Shown in pieces: positions 47,100 to 58,729 of a DNA stretch of 64,000 nucleotides. The notes beneath the pieces are model-generated. The model did not search any database and was not told the origin of the DNA. It saw only the letters and a program-made list of their open reading frames with translations. This DNA is from Sipunculus nudus (taxonomy: Eukaryota; Annelida; Sipuncula; Golfingiida; Sipunculidae), in assembly GCA_026874595.1 (NCBI GenBank), contig CM049318.1, positions 45,306,456 to 45,370,455 of the forward strand, given 5' to 3'. Both the position numbers and the translations under genes were made by a program. Position 1 is the stretch's first letter. Each line of letters begins with the position of its first letter.

Positions 47100-49850
47100 C
47101 AGTGGAGCGCCGAACATCTCGGGGGAGACGGGTTTTGTTCGGATAATCGAACGTTCGGATGAACGAACATCTGTAAAATAAAATCGTTTCATCGATGTTG
47201 TCATCCCGGTATTACTACTAAATGGTGGTACGGTGTCACGGACTTCGGTTAGCTTTCAGAGTTATAAAAAACGTGAACAGAACGGAATAATGTGTTATAA
47301 ATACCTTTTTACTATCAAATCAAAATTTCAATCAAGCTATTATGATATCTTTAATTACTTTATTAAGATTTTTTGTCAGTAAAGTACATGTACCAGTTAA
47401 TCTTTCGCTGAACGTGTGGATATCCGCCATGATAGATTTACCGCCCTCGGTGCCGCCCCCTATGTGCAGACAGTTAAACTAAATGTGCTTGTGAGACTCA
47501 TTTATTACTTGCTGCGATGTAGAAATTGACAAAATATAAAAAAAAAGTTTTAATGAATGCACAGTTTATTTACAACAATAGTGCGGAAATATCACACAAA
47601 TATCACATGAAAACTGATGAACATGGGGTTCGGCGGATCACATGCATCGAGAAAGTCACATCATAAAATCAGTTAAAATAACTGCGGATATCAGACTGCC
47701 TTGAACGATAACTGCCTGCCTGATTTCTGATGTAGCGTAGCACACTCAAGTGAAGCGGGTCGGCCTTCGGTAGGCTCTCTAACCACGATAGAACACCTTC
47801 GACATGAACAAATGCCTCTGAAGCTGTGGGTGGGGGCTTCACGGGGGCTGATGTGTCTTCCTCATCAGATGTCTCGGGAGCAGCTTCTTGAGTGACTGAC
47901 TGCACAATCTCCTCGTCTGTCAGCATTGCAGCAGTTGGTAGATCACCATCACAGTGGAGCCAGTCAGCAACTATCAGTTCACTGTAGTCCGAGTCCACCG
48001 CCTTGGCAACTGAGCTGACCCTGAATGTCTGTCGGTGATTCCACCTCATCCGCATCAGCTGGGGGCTGAGCACCAGCAGGAGATTTAAGCTCCAGAAAAG
48101 GGAATTCTTCCAGCACTTGTGGATTGTAGACTGTCTCAGGTCATTCCAGGCATCACCTAACAGGTTGATGGCATCACGCAAGTTGAAACCGCGCATCCGT
48201 TCTATGATGGACAAGCTGTTGTCGACGCAGTCTGCAAGCAAGGATGACAGCAAGCGTTTACGATAATATCGTTTTCTATGATGCCAGCATCACAGGGCTG
48301 TATCTTGCTGGTGCAGTTCTTCGGCAGGAAGATACACCATATGTTCCCGTCACTAGTCCGCAGTTCATCTTCAATGGGATGGGCGGGGCAGTTGTCCACA
48401 AGAAGTAATGCGCGTGCTGGCGTCTGCTTCAGACTCTCCCTGGCATACTGACGGACGGACGGGACGAATTCCTGGTGAAACCAATCCGTGAAGAGCCCAC
48501 GGCTCATCCACGCGTTTTTCTGAGCCCGATACGCCACAGGCAGGGAGTCCATGTTCACGTGCTTGAAACACCTTGGTTTAGTTAACTTCCCGATCACCAG
48601 GGGGCGCACTTTGTGTTCACCGGTTGCGTTGGTGCACAACAGAGCAGTAATCCGCTCTTTTGACACCTTATGTCCAGGAGCACATTTCTCGGACGCATCA
48701 GCTAGGGTTTTGTCAGGCAAAACCTTCCAGTAGAGACCTGTCTCGTCGGCGTTGTACACTTGACAGTCTCTCAAACCTTCCCGTTCTTGCAATTCACGCA
48801 CGTGGGATCGGAATTCGTCGATGTGGCTGGTGTCCGCTGACAAGGCCTCGCCCTGAATCTCAAGCTGCCGGATGCCGTGACGTTCCTTGAACCGCTTGAG
48901 CCACCCACTTGACGCCAAAAATGAACTCTCAGAGCCATGCATCGACTTGTTGTACATCGCTGCCTTTTCCATCAGGATTGGACCGGAGATGGGGCTGCCT
49001 TTGGACCGTTCCTGCAGAAACCATGTGTATACAGTATACGGCCGCATCCAGCTTGTCATCAGACGCCGTGCGCATCGTCTTTCGTCTCTTGGAAGCATGC
49101 GTGTCTGGCATCTGGCCCTTGAAATCCTTTAGCTTCTGACCACTGTTCTTGATGTCACTAATAGTATATCTGCCAGCATTGAACTCTCTGGCCAGCTCAG
49201 CTGGCTTGGTGCCTCGACCAAGTCTCTCCAGAATGAGGAGCTTGTCTTCAAGTGACAGGACATGGCGTTTGCGCTTGCGAGACCCTGACTCCATCTGACA
49301 TGTAACTTGAGTGCTGTGTTGTCGTGTTGAAGATTTGATAAATTGTGAATGAACTTGCGTGTCATGGTATAGCTTATATAGAAGATAGATTTGCCTGCAG
49401 TGTTAAACTGCTCAGATGAGTACAAGTTCGAGCGTATCAGAGTCCGACATTATCAGCTCAAAATCTACTCGCTCTCATGGCCGGATGGTTTGCAGGTGTG
49501 AACAACTCGACATTGCAGGACACAAGGTTAATTAGGGGACTCGGCCGGTGGCAGTTTTCACATCTATAACTGCTCAAATGAGTACAAGCCCAAGCTGCGT
49601 GTGTACAACTTGGGTAATTAGGCGTTGTCACACCTGCAGAAACGAACCGGTGATGCATTCATAATTAGTCGGGACCGACCGGGAGTAAATACACGAGCCA
49701 TTATCAGTTATTCTTATTGAATAAATATTATTTTTATATTTCCAGATTTTCAAAATTACGGATAAACGGTCATAATTTCGGTTCTCCAGTTTTTATTACG
49801 GATAAACGATTTTACGGATAAACGGTGTTCGGATGAACGGCGCTCCACTG
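47100..49850 (-). mobile_element. pogo/Tigger-type DNA transposon
   Basis: CAGTGGAGCGCCG at 47100 is inverted as CGGCGCTCCACTG ending at 49850, with TA on both sides (47098-47099, 49851-49852). Subterminal copies of CGGATAAACG or CGGATGAACG occur on both sides. Length is 2751 bp, encoding one transposase on the - strand. TA target site and a CENP-B-like protein define Tc1/mariner, pogo branch. Confidence 0.85.
47669..49294 (-). pseudogene. Tigger-like transposase, frameshifted
   Basis: About 540 codons in total, the normal size. The N-terminus (ATG 49292-49294) has the CENP-B/pogo helix-turn-helix: KRKRHVLSLEDKLLILERL, then AREFNAGRYTISDIK. A second DNA-binding helix has TSSFLASSGWLKRFKERHGI-like sequence. 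The catalytic core shows NADETGLYWK (first Asp), LLLVDNCPAHP (second Asp) and TSKIQPCDAGII (third acidic residue, Asp). Breaks: a GTATACT duplication near 49025-49040 shifts the frame, another shift lies near 48270, and probably a compensating pair near 48100-48000 in the acidic C-terminus. The catalytic triad is intact in pieces, but no full frame remains. Confidence 0.85.
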
Positions 49851-49882
49851 TATTATATTATAAGTCATGTTTGTATTTTATC

Positions 49883-50007
49883 CATTTATTGCTCAGCTGA
49901 CTATAAGTCATCAGAACTATTGTTATGGTCCGTCGTCCGTCCATTAACAGGCACGTTTTGAAACCGTTAGACCTATACGATTCCAAATTCGACATTGAGC
50001 TAGATGT
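49883..50007 (+). mobile_element. 5' fragment of AGCTGA-type Helitron-like element
   Basis: TTATTGCTCAGCTGACTATA, AGTCATCAGAACTATTG, GTCCGTCGTCCGTCC and AACCGTTAGACCTA match the 5' portions at 36043 and 44137. It stops at the CGCG-rich inverted repeat. Confidence 0.5.
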
Positions 50008-51210
50008 CCCAAAAGCCCAAACGCGCCACGCGCGGCTCGCGACAAAATCAAAACACACTTACGTGGCTACAACGCGCACAACACGCGTCAGATTAGATGG
50101 TAATAACCAAGTACCTATTGTATTTTTTGTTTATCTTTGTAAAAATAGTAATTTTGATAATCAGCATTGGTTTTATTGTATACAAATATGTATCTGTTTG
50201 TGACCAAACTTGTTCTTAATATGACAGAACTCAGTCACTCTTCTAAACGTTCGATATTTATATATTTGTGTTGCTTTGTTCCAAGATTTCTATCCAGATA
50301 TAAATCTATAATTATAGTTCAATAAATTATAACGAACGTTTTACCTTTAACCCGCAGTTTAGTATAGAAGTGCGACTGCTGGGGAGGGAAGTCCTCTCTT
50401 TAGTTATGTCATTATAAGGAATCCCCACGCGACAAGCGCGCGTAAAGCCAAAAACACACTATCGCGCGAGTGTCACGCGTCAAGCGTCAAATCTGGAAAA
50501 AGTCGCCCTACTCTATATATCAATGACAAAACAGACTAACGCGCCTCACGCGTGCGTCACGCGCGCGTCAAGCGTCAAGCGTCAGCTATCGATCCTGGAG
50601 AGATTTTTGACGCTTGACGCGCGCTTGATGCGTGGGGATTCCTGTTAATAACATAACTAGTGAGAGGGTTTCCCTTCCTAACACTCGCATTCGATATTTC
50701 GGGGGTAAACGTTCGTTATAATTCAATGAACTATTATTATTGATTTGTATCTGGATAGAAAACGTGCAACAAAGCAACACAAATATATAAATATCGTTAG
50801 GAATAGTAACTGGGTTATGTCATATTTAGTACATGTTTGGTCACAAATAGATACATATTTGTATACAATTAAACCAATGCTGATTATCAAAATTACTATT
50901 TTTACAAAGATAAACAAAAAAATACAATAGATGCTTGGTAATAACCGTCCAATCTGACGCGTCGTGCGCCTTGTAGCCGCGTTAGTGTGTTTTGAATTTG
51001 TCGCGAGCCGCGCGCCACGCGTTACGCGTGACGCGCGTGTTAGTCTGTTTTGGGCTTTACGCGTCAAAAATTGCTCCAGAAGCGATAGCTGACGCTTAAC
51101 GCGTCAGGCGCGTTAGTGTTTTGTCATTGATAAACAGAGTGGGGCGACTTTTTCTATATTTGACGCCTGACGCTTGACGCGCGCGTTAGTGTGTATTGGG
51201 CTTAAGGGGG
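50008..51210. repeat. Interleaved inverted repeat A-B-A'-B'
   Basis: Arm A (about 50008-50447) is inverse to A' (about 50620-51062): GGAATCCCC at 50418 against GGGGATTCC at 50634; GCTCGCGAC at 50034 against GTCGCGAGC at 51000. Segment B (about 50450-50610) is inverse to B' (about 51060-51210): AAAAAGTCGCCC near 50498 against GGGCGACTTTTT near 51142. The centres differ (about 50535 and 50826). GC-rich CGCGTCAAGCGTC motifs stud B and all boundaries. Similarity by eye is high. ORFs here are by-products. Confidence 0.75.
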
Positions 51211-51219
51211 AACGCTGGG

Positions 51220-51381
51220 TATATAAAGGGCCCAATGGGAGCACACCATCAGTGGGAGTGGTCTATGCATGCAGTACAGAGCCCAGGCAGATTTTTACAC
51301 AATTTTGGAGTTATTAAGTTTAAAACTAGCTGTATACATCCAGTTTTTGTCTGAGATAAAGATTTATGTGTTGTGAATAAA
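51220..51381 (+). promoter_or_regulatory. TATA/initiator/AATAAA unit, possible solo LTR
   Basis: TATATAAAG at 51220-51228, an initiator-like ATCAGTG with A at 51251 (31 bp downstream), and AATAAA at 51376-51381. TATA, start site and polyadenylation signal within 160 bp, with no ORF, is the arrangement of an LTR with a short R region. LTR ends and target duplications were not identified. It could also be a host promoter. Confidence 0.4.
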
Positions 51382-52860
51382 ATGGGCTAAGTAAAAACAC
51401 TCAACTCCTCACCTGTTTGTTGTAAAATATGAAAGAATAAACAACAGTCAGTGGTAATATCCAGTTTGAATTTGCCGGTATAAGTCACATGACTAAGTCA
51501 CATGGGTAAAGAGGGTGGAGCCTATGATTAGTAAACATAAATGGAGTCATGTGCTCAGCTTGGTCATATGAATGTACCCCTCTCAGGGGGCTTTTGTTGC
51601 TTCATGTTGATAAAGTAAAAAAAAAATCATACAAGTTTCAGAATGAAAATAATTAGCTTTATTCCTGTTATCTTTAACATTTTCATTTGTCCAAGCCGGT
51701 GTGTGGCAGGTTAGTTGTCACACAACAAATGCCGCGAAAGGCAGTTCTCACATTGGTCTGGATCACTGACACTTTCTTTGAGCTCCCCATTATCTTTATA
51801 CCCGTCTTTCATCAGCTGTATTATGTTCCGGCTGTACGGAGAAATAACTCAGTGTAGGTCAGTCTGTACAGATTCACCTTGACATGTACATCCTCAAGAA
51901 CAGGGCTGATTCACATGATACTCCATATCAGACTGCTGACTAACTTTCACTTTGTTGCAGAAAATCCGAGTCTCAATGCTCAATGTTATGTGGAGTACTC
52001 ATGGTTATTTACTGCTGTGTTGAGCTGATTTGGCCTGCCTGTACAGTATGCTGACCACTCTGACACAAAAATATCTGTGACAGGGAACCTGCATCTCAAC
52101 TCACAGGACTGTTTGTACAGAGATAGCATGCTGACCACTCAGACACAATACAGTCTGTCATGAGGGGGAGGGGGCACATTCAAAGCAAATTCTCAAGATA
52201 GGTTATTCAGGATGGGGATTTACTTGGATATTAATAATATGAAGATAGAATAAATTCTATTTCCATGGAAATACATTGCTGATATTTATTATATATAATA
52301 TATATTATATTTATATTAAATTGAAGTCTTATACATATATATGCTTGTAGAGAAACTAATATAAAATTTATTTTTTAAAAGTTGTGATTAAAAGTATGCC
52401 ATTTTACTAAAGTTTTAATAAAAAACAAATAAAACATAACCAAATAACCTGAAGCAATCATGAAGAAACTTGGCATGAGGAACTGTCAGACAATGCAGCT
52501 TAGAACTAGTAAAACTCATTGTCACTAGGCAGTTAAACCTGCAACCAGTCATTTGACAAGTTCCTGATAATTCTCCTGAATATTAGGAATACGAAGGCAA
52601 ACATGAATCCTGTCTTTCTGCAAATAATTGTAGTTAAGCTTCTTTAATTAGATTAAATAATTAGCAAGTTTCAGTCATGTAGACTACCGGTGCATCTTGC
52701 AGCACAGCTTTACCCCTCCAACCCTCCATGTCACACAGCACATGGTGATGTTTATCAATAGAGCTCCCTGCTGGTACAGGGTTGACAGTGATGCATGACT
52801 TGCTGTACTGCATGAACTGGTGGTAGGTCCTACCGCAGATTCCCCTTTAAGTTCTCTTAC
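51382..52860. other. No gene seen
   Basis: AT-rich and unique-looking. CTGACCACTC repeats at about 52050 and 52131 with similar context (short direct repeat). Confidence 0.4.
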
Positions 52861-52917
52861 CAAACCAGAAACTGGGCCACTGAGACTTCGTTCCTTCAAG
52901 AAATTAAGCAAACACCT
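52861..52917 (-). CDS. Possible 19-codon internal exon
   Basis: On the - strand an acceptor (AAAACAG) and donor (GTAAGA) bracket 57 bases reading RCLLNFLKERSLSGPVSGL without stop. A larger - strand ORF (52684-52911) overlaps. No partner exon is identified, so low confidence. Confidence 0.18.
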
Positions 52918-53136
52918 CTGTTTTCCAGTAAAACCCTGTTGTTAATCTATTCATATTTGATATAACCATTTCTGCATATATTTCCTATATGTACATGCCA
53001 GACATTAGATAAATATTGCGTAAATCTTTGAAGTAATGGGCCCAAACAAAATTAACTTTGTCAAAATCAGGAAATAAATCCACTCACTTAACATGATAAT
53101 TTGATTAGGTAGAGAGCTTATTTCAAGCATACACGT

Positions 53137-53138
53137 GT

Positions 53139-53209
<71 letters not shown>
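53137..53209. repeat. (TA)n microsatellite
   Basis: About 35 TA units with one early interruption. Confidence 0.9.
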
Positions 53210-53213
<4 letters not shown>

Positions 53214-53321
53214 CATAATTTTAATTTTATACCAGAAATTAGATAAAAAAGTCATTAGCATAAATGTAAAATCATTACCCTTAATTTTGCCCAACTTTGA
53301 CTATGGCACATTCTTATCCTG

Positions 53322-53720
53322 CACTCTTAGCAAAAAAGGTTCTTTATGGAACCCCTAGGGGTTCTTTGGCTTGTCCCAAAAGCAGAACCCCTACGGGTTC
53401 TTTAAAAGAACCCTGGATAGGGTTCTTTTAAAGAACCCCATGGAGGGTTCTTTGAAGGGTTCTTAAGGGTTCTTTGAAAGAACCATAACCAGGGGTTCTT
53501 TTAAAGAACCCTATGACGGGTTCTCTTAAGGGTTCTTAGTGATTCTTTTGGGTTCTTTATATGAATCCTTAGGGTTCTTTATAGGGTTCTTAAATGGTTC
53601 ATATTGGTTCTTTACAAGCTCTTATGGGTTCTTTTAATGGTACATTTGGTTCACCATAAGAATCGATAGGAATCTTTAGATTCTTTATAGTTCTTAATAT
53701 GGTTGATATTGGTCCTTAAA
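53322..53720 (+). repeat. GGTTCTTT/AAAGAACC palindrome-array repeat, copy 2
   Basis: Begins GCACTCTTAGCAAAAAAGGT. About 20 half-sites GGTTCTTT or AAAGAACC follow, many paired as palindromes (GGTTCTTTTAAAGAACCC near 53500). They decay toward 53720. Confidence 0.75.
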
Positions 53721-54321
53721 AGGTACGTTAATCCACTGTTCATAACTTTCTTGTACAATTATCCCCGGGTATCAGGTGGGCCTGTATTGGTTCTTGTAGT
53801 TCCATATAGCAAAATACAAAATTATAGGGAAAGTATAATATTATCCAGGGTCTTTGTTCAGTTAGTTTCTGAAAAAAGTAACTACAATGTATATCAAACT
53901 ATTTATTTTATTAATTAATTAGAAATGTGCTCATACAGTGCTCACAACCATCAAGGCAGCTCATTAGCTTTGTTAGAATTGCAAAATTAATCCTTAATTA
54001 AAATGGCCCTCATGCTGTATGTTGACTTAAAAACATATTTAAAAGAAACAGCACGTGGAGTGACTTCATTGTTCTCTGTGGAGTCAAGTCTGTTACGTAA
54101 CCACTCGCATGGCCATATCCTCGCTACCTACGGCCTTGTGCAATCAGTTGTGCAGTATGACCCATAAAGCACTCATTCCGAGTATATTCATTGCCGAATA
54201 TTGCCGAGCTGCCTTTTACGACAATGGGTGAATATTGTTTTTTTAGTAATGTTGCTAATAAGAAAACATAAAGCCGCCGCTTGGCGGAGATATAAAAAAA
54301 TAATGCTTCTTATCTAACTGG
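53721..54321. other. No gene seen
   Basis: AT-rich; lies just downstream of the terminal exon on the - strand. No clear AATAAA on the - strand was identified near the stop. Confidence 0.35.
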
Positions 54322-54605
54322 TCAGGTGACCATGCATCCTGAGCACCGAAACGGTCGGATCTCTCCCTTCAGCAGCATAAGATATATGAAGTGTTCGAAG
54401 AACTGCAAAGTATTTTTCAGCTGTTTCGGATATTCCATTCCATACACGTGGTATGCTGCAAACAATAAAGACACAGCATAGCTAATATCCATGTCCATTT
54501 CTTTGACTATGATATAACCCCGTCCATGGCCAAAGAGGCCCTCTTGCATATGAGGGGATTTTCTCCTTTCAGCAAAATCGTGGGTGTGATACAGTTGTCT
54601 GCCTC
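54322..54605 (-). pseudogene. Terminal exon of unrecognised conserved-looking gene
   Basis: Acceptor TTTATATTTGTAG ends at 54606. Joined in phase 0 from the exon at 54998-55077, the frame reads EADNCITPTILLKGENPLIC, KRASLAMDGVIS, then a stop near 54508. A second frame then gives EMDMDISYAVSLLFAAYHVY, GMEYPKQLKNTLQFFEHFIY, LMLLKGEI and stops at TGA (54322-54327 region). One frameshift near 54505-54515 reconciles both. The pattern (ILLPxLF.EK, TPTxLL.G.NPL, a hydrophobic helix then YPK.LK.TL.F) recalls C-terminal regions of uncharacterised proteins repeated in fish and invertebrate genomes. I cannot name the family. Confidence 0.5.
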
Positions 54606-54997
54606 CTACAAATATAAAAATAGTATTTATATAATACATAAGTCAGAACTGTACTGGTATATTGGTTAATCTAATAATGTGGGGGGTCTCTCTGTGAAAA
54701 TTAAGATTTTGCACTCCGATGGATTTGTTTAAGATGATTTATGTTTCCGCATCATAATGTTGAGCATGATTAATCCTCTAGGTACAAACTTTATTTTGCA
54801 GCTGTTTTACCTCGAATTTATATTTCCTTTCAAACTCACCCATTCTGTTTTACATGTGTTGGTCTTTAACTGAGAGGATTCAATAAACATTTCAAGAAAT
54901 TTATTAGGCAGAAAAAAATCGTGATATGAGATATTCCAAAACAAATATTTAACTAGACTTGAAATAAACAAAGCAAGGGCATAGAGTGACACCCTAC

Positions 54998-55077
54998 CTT
55001 TTCTGCAGAGTACATGAGTGACTCCTTTTCATGGAAGAGGGATGGCAGCAGAAGTGTGGCAGCTGCAAGCTTCAGTT
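54998..55077 (-). CDS. Penultimate exon of the same - strand gene
   Basis: 80 bases between a strong acceptor (TTTTACTTTCAG) and donor (GTAGGG). Two bases complete a codon, then LKLAAATLLLPSLFHEKESL, MYSAEK follow, ending in phase 0 and joining the 54605 exon in frame. No stop in this frame; both other frames have stops. Confidence 0.55.
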
Positions 55078-55137
55078 CTGAAAGTAAAAGAAAGATATAT
55101 AACGATAAAATATGTAACCATGAAGTACTATGGGTCT

Positions 55138-55222
55138 TTTGTTAACTTTTGTCAAAAGTGATGAGGAGTTTATTGGGAAGTTATATATATATATATGCGA
55201 CCCCCTCCACGCCCCCCACACA

Positions 55223-55275
<53 letters not shown>

Positions 55276-55735
55276 ATATATAGGCGTGTTTATGTTGTAC
55301 TGATCATGAACTAGCTAGAAATTGGCCAAAATGTGCTTATTAATTGCAACAGAAACCTCATTTGTACTGAATTAAGGATTTAATTATATTTACTTTTCAT
55401 TTTTAATTAAAGACAAATATTAAATATTACAAAAAAATACAATATAATTATACATTAAAATTAAAATTTTACCTACAAGACATGGGGTGAGGTAATGTAA
55501 AAAGTAAGGTCAGCATATGCATATATCACTCTTTGAAAGTAAATTAATGGTAACGATAATAGAAGTCAAGTAATAGTAATAGTAATATAGTAATAGATGA
55601 AAAACGTTGTAATAGTAATAGTAATAGAACCCCTGTAATAGGACCCAACCCTGGTAATAGTAATATATATATATATATATCTCGTAACCTTCTACTCCAG
55701 TTAACTGACCAAAACAAATAGCCTATTATGTATGA

Positions 55736-55787
<52 letters not shown>

Positions 55788-56070
55788 ATTATATATCTCA
55801 ATGGGAAAAATTAGCAGGTGAATTCAAAACACCGTAGGTATGCACGATTCGACCTGGAGATGAATGTCTAATGGCCTGTAACACTTTCGTACTCTTAATG
55901 TACCACTTAAGGTGTAACCAGCTGATTTTTTTTTCAATATTAAGTTCTAACAAACTTAAGGTCACACCATATATAATGTGACAATGCTGAAATTCACCCA
56001 AGTAGTTTAAACTCAGTGGTTTCTGATATAGGCTATACCCTAAAATGAAATGGAAAATAATTATCCTTAC
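55138..56070. other. Microsatellite-rich intron/intergenic
   Basis: (TA)n at about 55226-55268, 55658-55680 and 55738-55783, and a (TAG/TAA)n-like AATAGT tract at 55565-55635. The 67-codon - strand ORF at 55798-56001 has no recognisable motif. Confidence 0.6.
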
Positions 56071-56244
56071 ATGTGCAATGGTGTTTCGACAGCACTTGTC
56101 ACTTGAGATTCAGCTTCAGCAATGGGTCTCTTCGATTGAGCTTCTGCAAGTTTCTTCTTCAAGGTTGTGTAGTATAATGAACAGAAATCCTGACTAACAC
56201 ATGCAGCACTGTATTTGACCCAGATTGCTAGCTCTTCATTGTGT
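56071..56244 (-). CDS. Candidate upstream exon (unrecognised)
   Basis: On the - strand the C20 run plus GTTGACAG could serve as polypyrimidine tract and acceptor. The frame reads HNEELAIWVKYSAACVSQDF, CSLYYTTLKKKLAEAQSKRP, IAEAESQVTSAVETPLH to a donor CAT/GTAAGG at 56070. Length is 174, phases 2-2. It does not fit the phase needed by the exon at 55077 (one base), so another exon must lie between, or it belongs elsewhere. Confidence 0.35.
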
Positions 56245-56896
56245 CTGTCAACGGGGGGGGGGGGGGGGGGGGCGCAGTCACAGCCAGTCCCTGAAGGGTA
56301 CGGTCAGCTTGGCCAAGGTTTGCGCGCCCGTTTTGTATGACTGACCTCATTAAGATGGGGGCCAATCTCAATCGCTGGTCATCCTGGTACATACAAGGAA
56401 TCAAAATGGCGGCTGTCTCTGTCACTTTTATGATGATGCATGTAAAATTGTCTGAATGGTTACTGTAAAATGTGGGCTAGTGAATGAATAAACATGTTTC
56501 CTGCACATGTTTTCAAATTCCCTGACACACTGCAGCAACTGTATGTACTTAATTACCCTTGGTCAATCCCAACAAGAATTGATCAGTTGATTACAAGGAT
56601 ACATCTCTTTGTGGTTCATCCTTAATCAATCACAGTGGCTGTTTTTAAATAAATGGGGAGAGTTATGCTGTACTCGTGGTTGTAAAAATTATCATCAAAG
56701 TTAATAAACTATAACTAAAACACTGAACCTCCCAGGTTTTAATTCCCTTCATTAAATGGGAAAAATAAAATTCCCCAAAAATTTTATATAAATATATGTA
56801 TATATATATATATATATATCTATATTACATCAGATAATACATAGATTTTATATAACATATATATATATAATCAGATTTTACATTATATCAAATTTG

Positions 56897-56941
<45 letters not shown>

Positions 56942-56968
56942 CATCAGAGTATGCATTATATCAGATGT

Positions 56969-57013
<45 letters not shown>

Positions 57014-57412
57014 TTCATCAGATAATACATTATATCAGATTTTAAATATATATATATATATGTGTATATATATATGCATATATACTATATATATTCTTGG
57101 TGATATGTGTCAAGGCAAACTTTGTCTTTGAAATGCAGGTTTGATGATACAAAAGTACATACAATCATGTCAGGCATACAAGTTTCATGCGTTCAACCTC
57201 CCTGGGAGAGATTCAGCAAGGTCCAGATGGTCAACAGTATGGATCCAGCCTTCTAGATATGGTCATTAAAGCAATCTCTTTGATTTGCCAGCCCAGTTGT
57301 GCTTCCAACATATTAAGCAGTTCGGACTCTTTTAATAGGAATAGACAAGTTATATAATATTTGCATGATATATGCATATATATATATGTGTGTAAGATTT
57401 GGGCATTGCATG

Positions 57413-57443
<31 letters not shown>

Positions 57444-57525
57444 TATATATGTGTGTATATATACGTGTGAGTTGTTTCTTTTAAATAATTTGTATTGTTT
57501 ACAGTATGGACCTTTCTAAAACTAA
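56245..57525. repeat. G run and TA-rich compound tandem
   Basis: G20 at 56253-56272. At 56780-57090 a compound tandem alternates (TA)n with copies of TTACATCAGATAATACAT and ATATCAGATTTTA, with a period of about 100 bp. (TA)n continues at 57410-57440. The - strand ORF at 56228-56425 reads into the C run and has no recognised domain. Confidence 0.6.
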
Positions 57526-57722
57526 ATCAGACGAATATATACATCTCCCGATTCTTCAAAGAACCCCACACATGTTGTATAAAGAACCTTCATTGCGTCA
57601 AAGAACCCCTTGGAACCCTTTAGAACCAATTCCGGTTCTTTGAGGTTCTTTGGCCACACAGGGTTCCGTAAAGAACCCGTACCTGCCCAAAGAACCCTCA
57701 CAGAACCATTTGTGATAAGAGT
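57526..57722 (-). repeat. AAAGAACC palindrome-array repeat, copy 3
   Basis: Repeats AAAGAACCCC and GGTTCTTTG half-sites; the right end is GTGATAAGAGTGTG, whose inverse is CACACTCTTATCAC, similar to the start of copy 2. The ORFs here are by-products. Confidence 0.65.
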
Positions 57723-58729
57723 GTGTATGTACATTAGCTTTTATTTTCACATGATGGACAGAAAAAGGGTAGCTTTTATTCAAGTTTTCATACACCATGT
57801 CAAGAGTTGTTTACATAAAGCCAACCAAGTCCCCCCCCCCTTCCGGACAGGATGCATAAACTAGATGACTGTTATAAGTTTCTATATTTATTTCATTCTT
57901 ATTCTGGACTTTTGCTACATTTTGGATTTTGTATTGTATCACAAGGGGTTACAATAAAGTGCACATTTAATTGTGTCTACAAAGTGATGTATTGCTATGA
58001 ATAGTGTGGATGTTTATGACATGAGTAAAAACTTTGGGTTCTTTTTTACGTGTGAAATTGAATATTAATTTCAGTATTAAATTATAGTTGAGATAGTAAT
58101 TAGCATTATGATATTTTTTTCTCCCTCATTCAACCAACATTACGTATACCTGATTTGAAATCGAAATTTTTAATAAATTTACTGAATCTTTATTTAATTA
58201 ATTAAATTAGGCGTGTACTGAAAACTAGGCATGTACAAAACATATTTTGGAATAATGATTCAAAGAATAATCTTGAAGAAGCCATGTTGTGACATGTTTT
58301 TAAGTGACATTTTCTTGTAAAAGATCTCTTGAATTCAATTGAAATATTTTGTGATCTAAAAAATTATAAAATATATATGTATGCATAATTTGACTTGATG
58401 TGAGCCAAACTAAGGATAAATAATGATGCACCTTACAATTCTGAATTAAATTATATTTTCATAACTTTTAATGCAAATTCATAAAATTTGTGAATTAAAA
58501 AAATTGGATAAGCTAGAAAAAAATTACTATTCTTTCCTTAGTGAATCATTGAATGGTTTCAGACTACAAGTTTAATATATTGCACAGTGCAGGTGCATTG
58601 TATTTGTAATTGGCTTGTTTTAACTTTCTTATCAAATTTAGTTTATGCTTGAATGGAAAATTTAAATTTTTTACAGCATTTTATTTCTGTAAATGAATTG
58701 AATGTGTATAATTTTGCTTCAGCTCATGT
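57723..58729. other. No gene seen
   Basis: AT-rich; C10 near 57831. Nothing recognised. Confidence 0.4.

Noticed and set aside
48371-49139. Several small ORFs over the transposase
   Set aside because: Shadows of the Tigger transposase frame on either strand.
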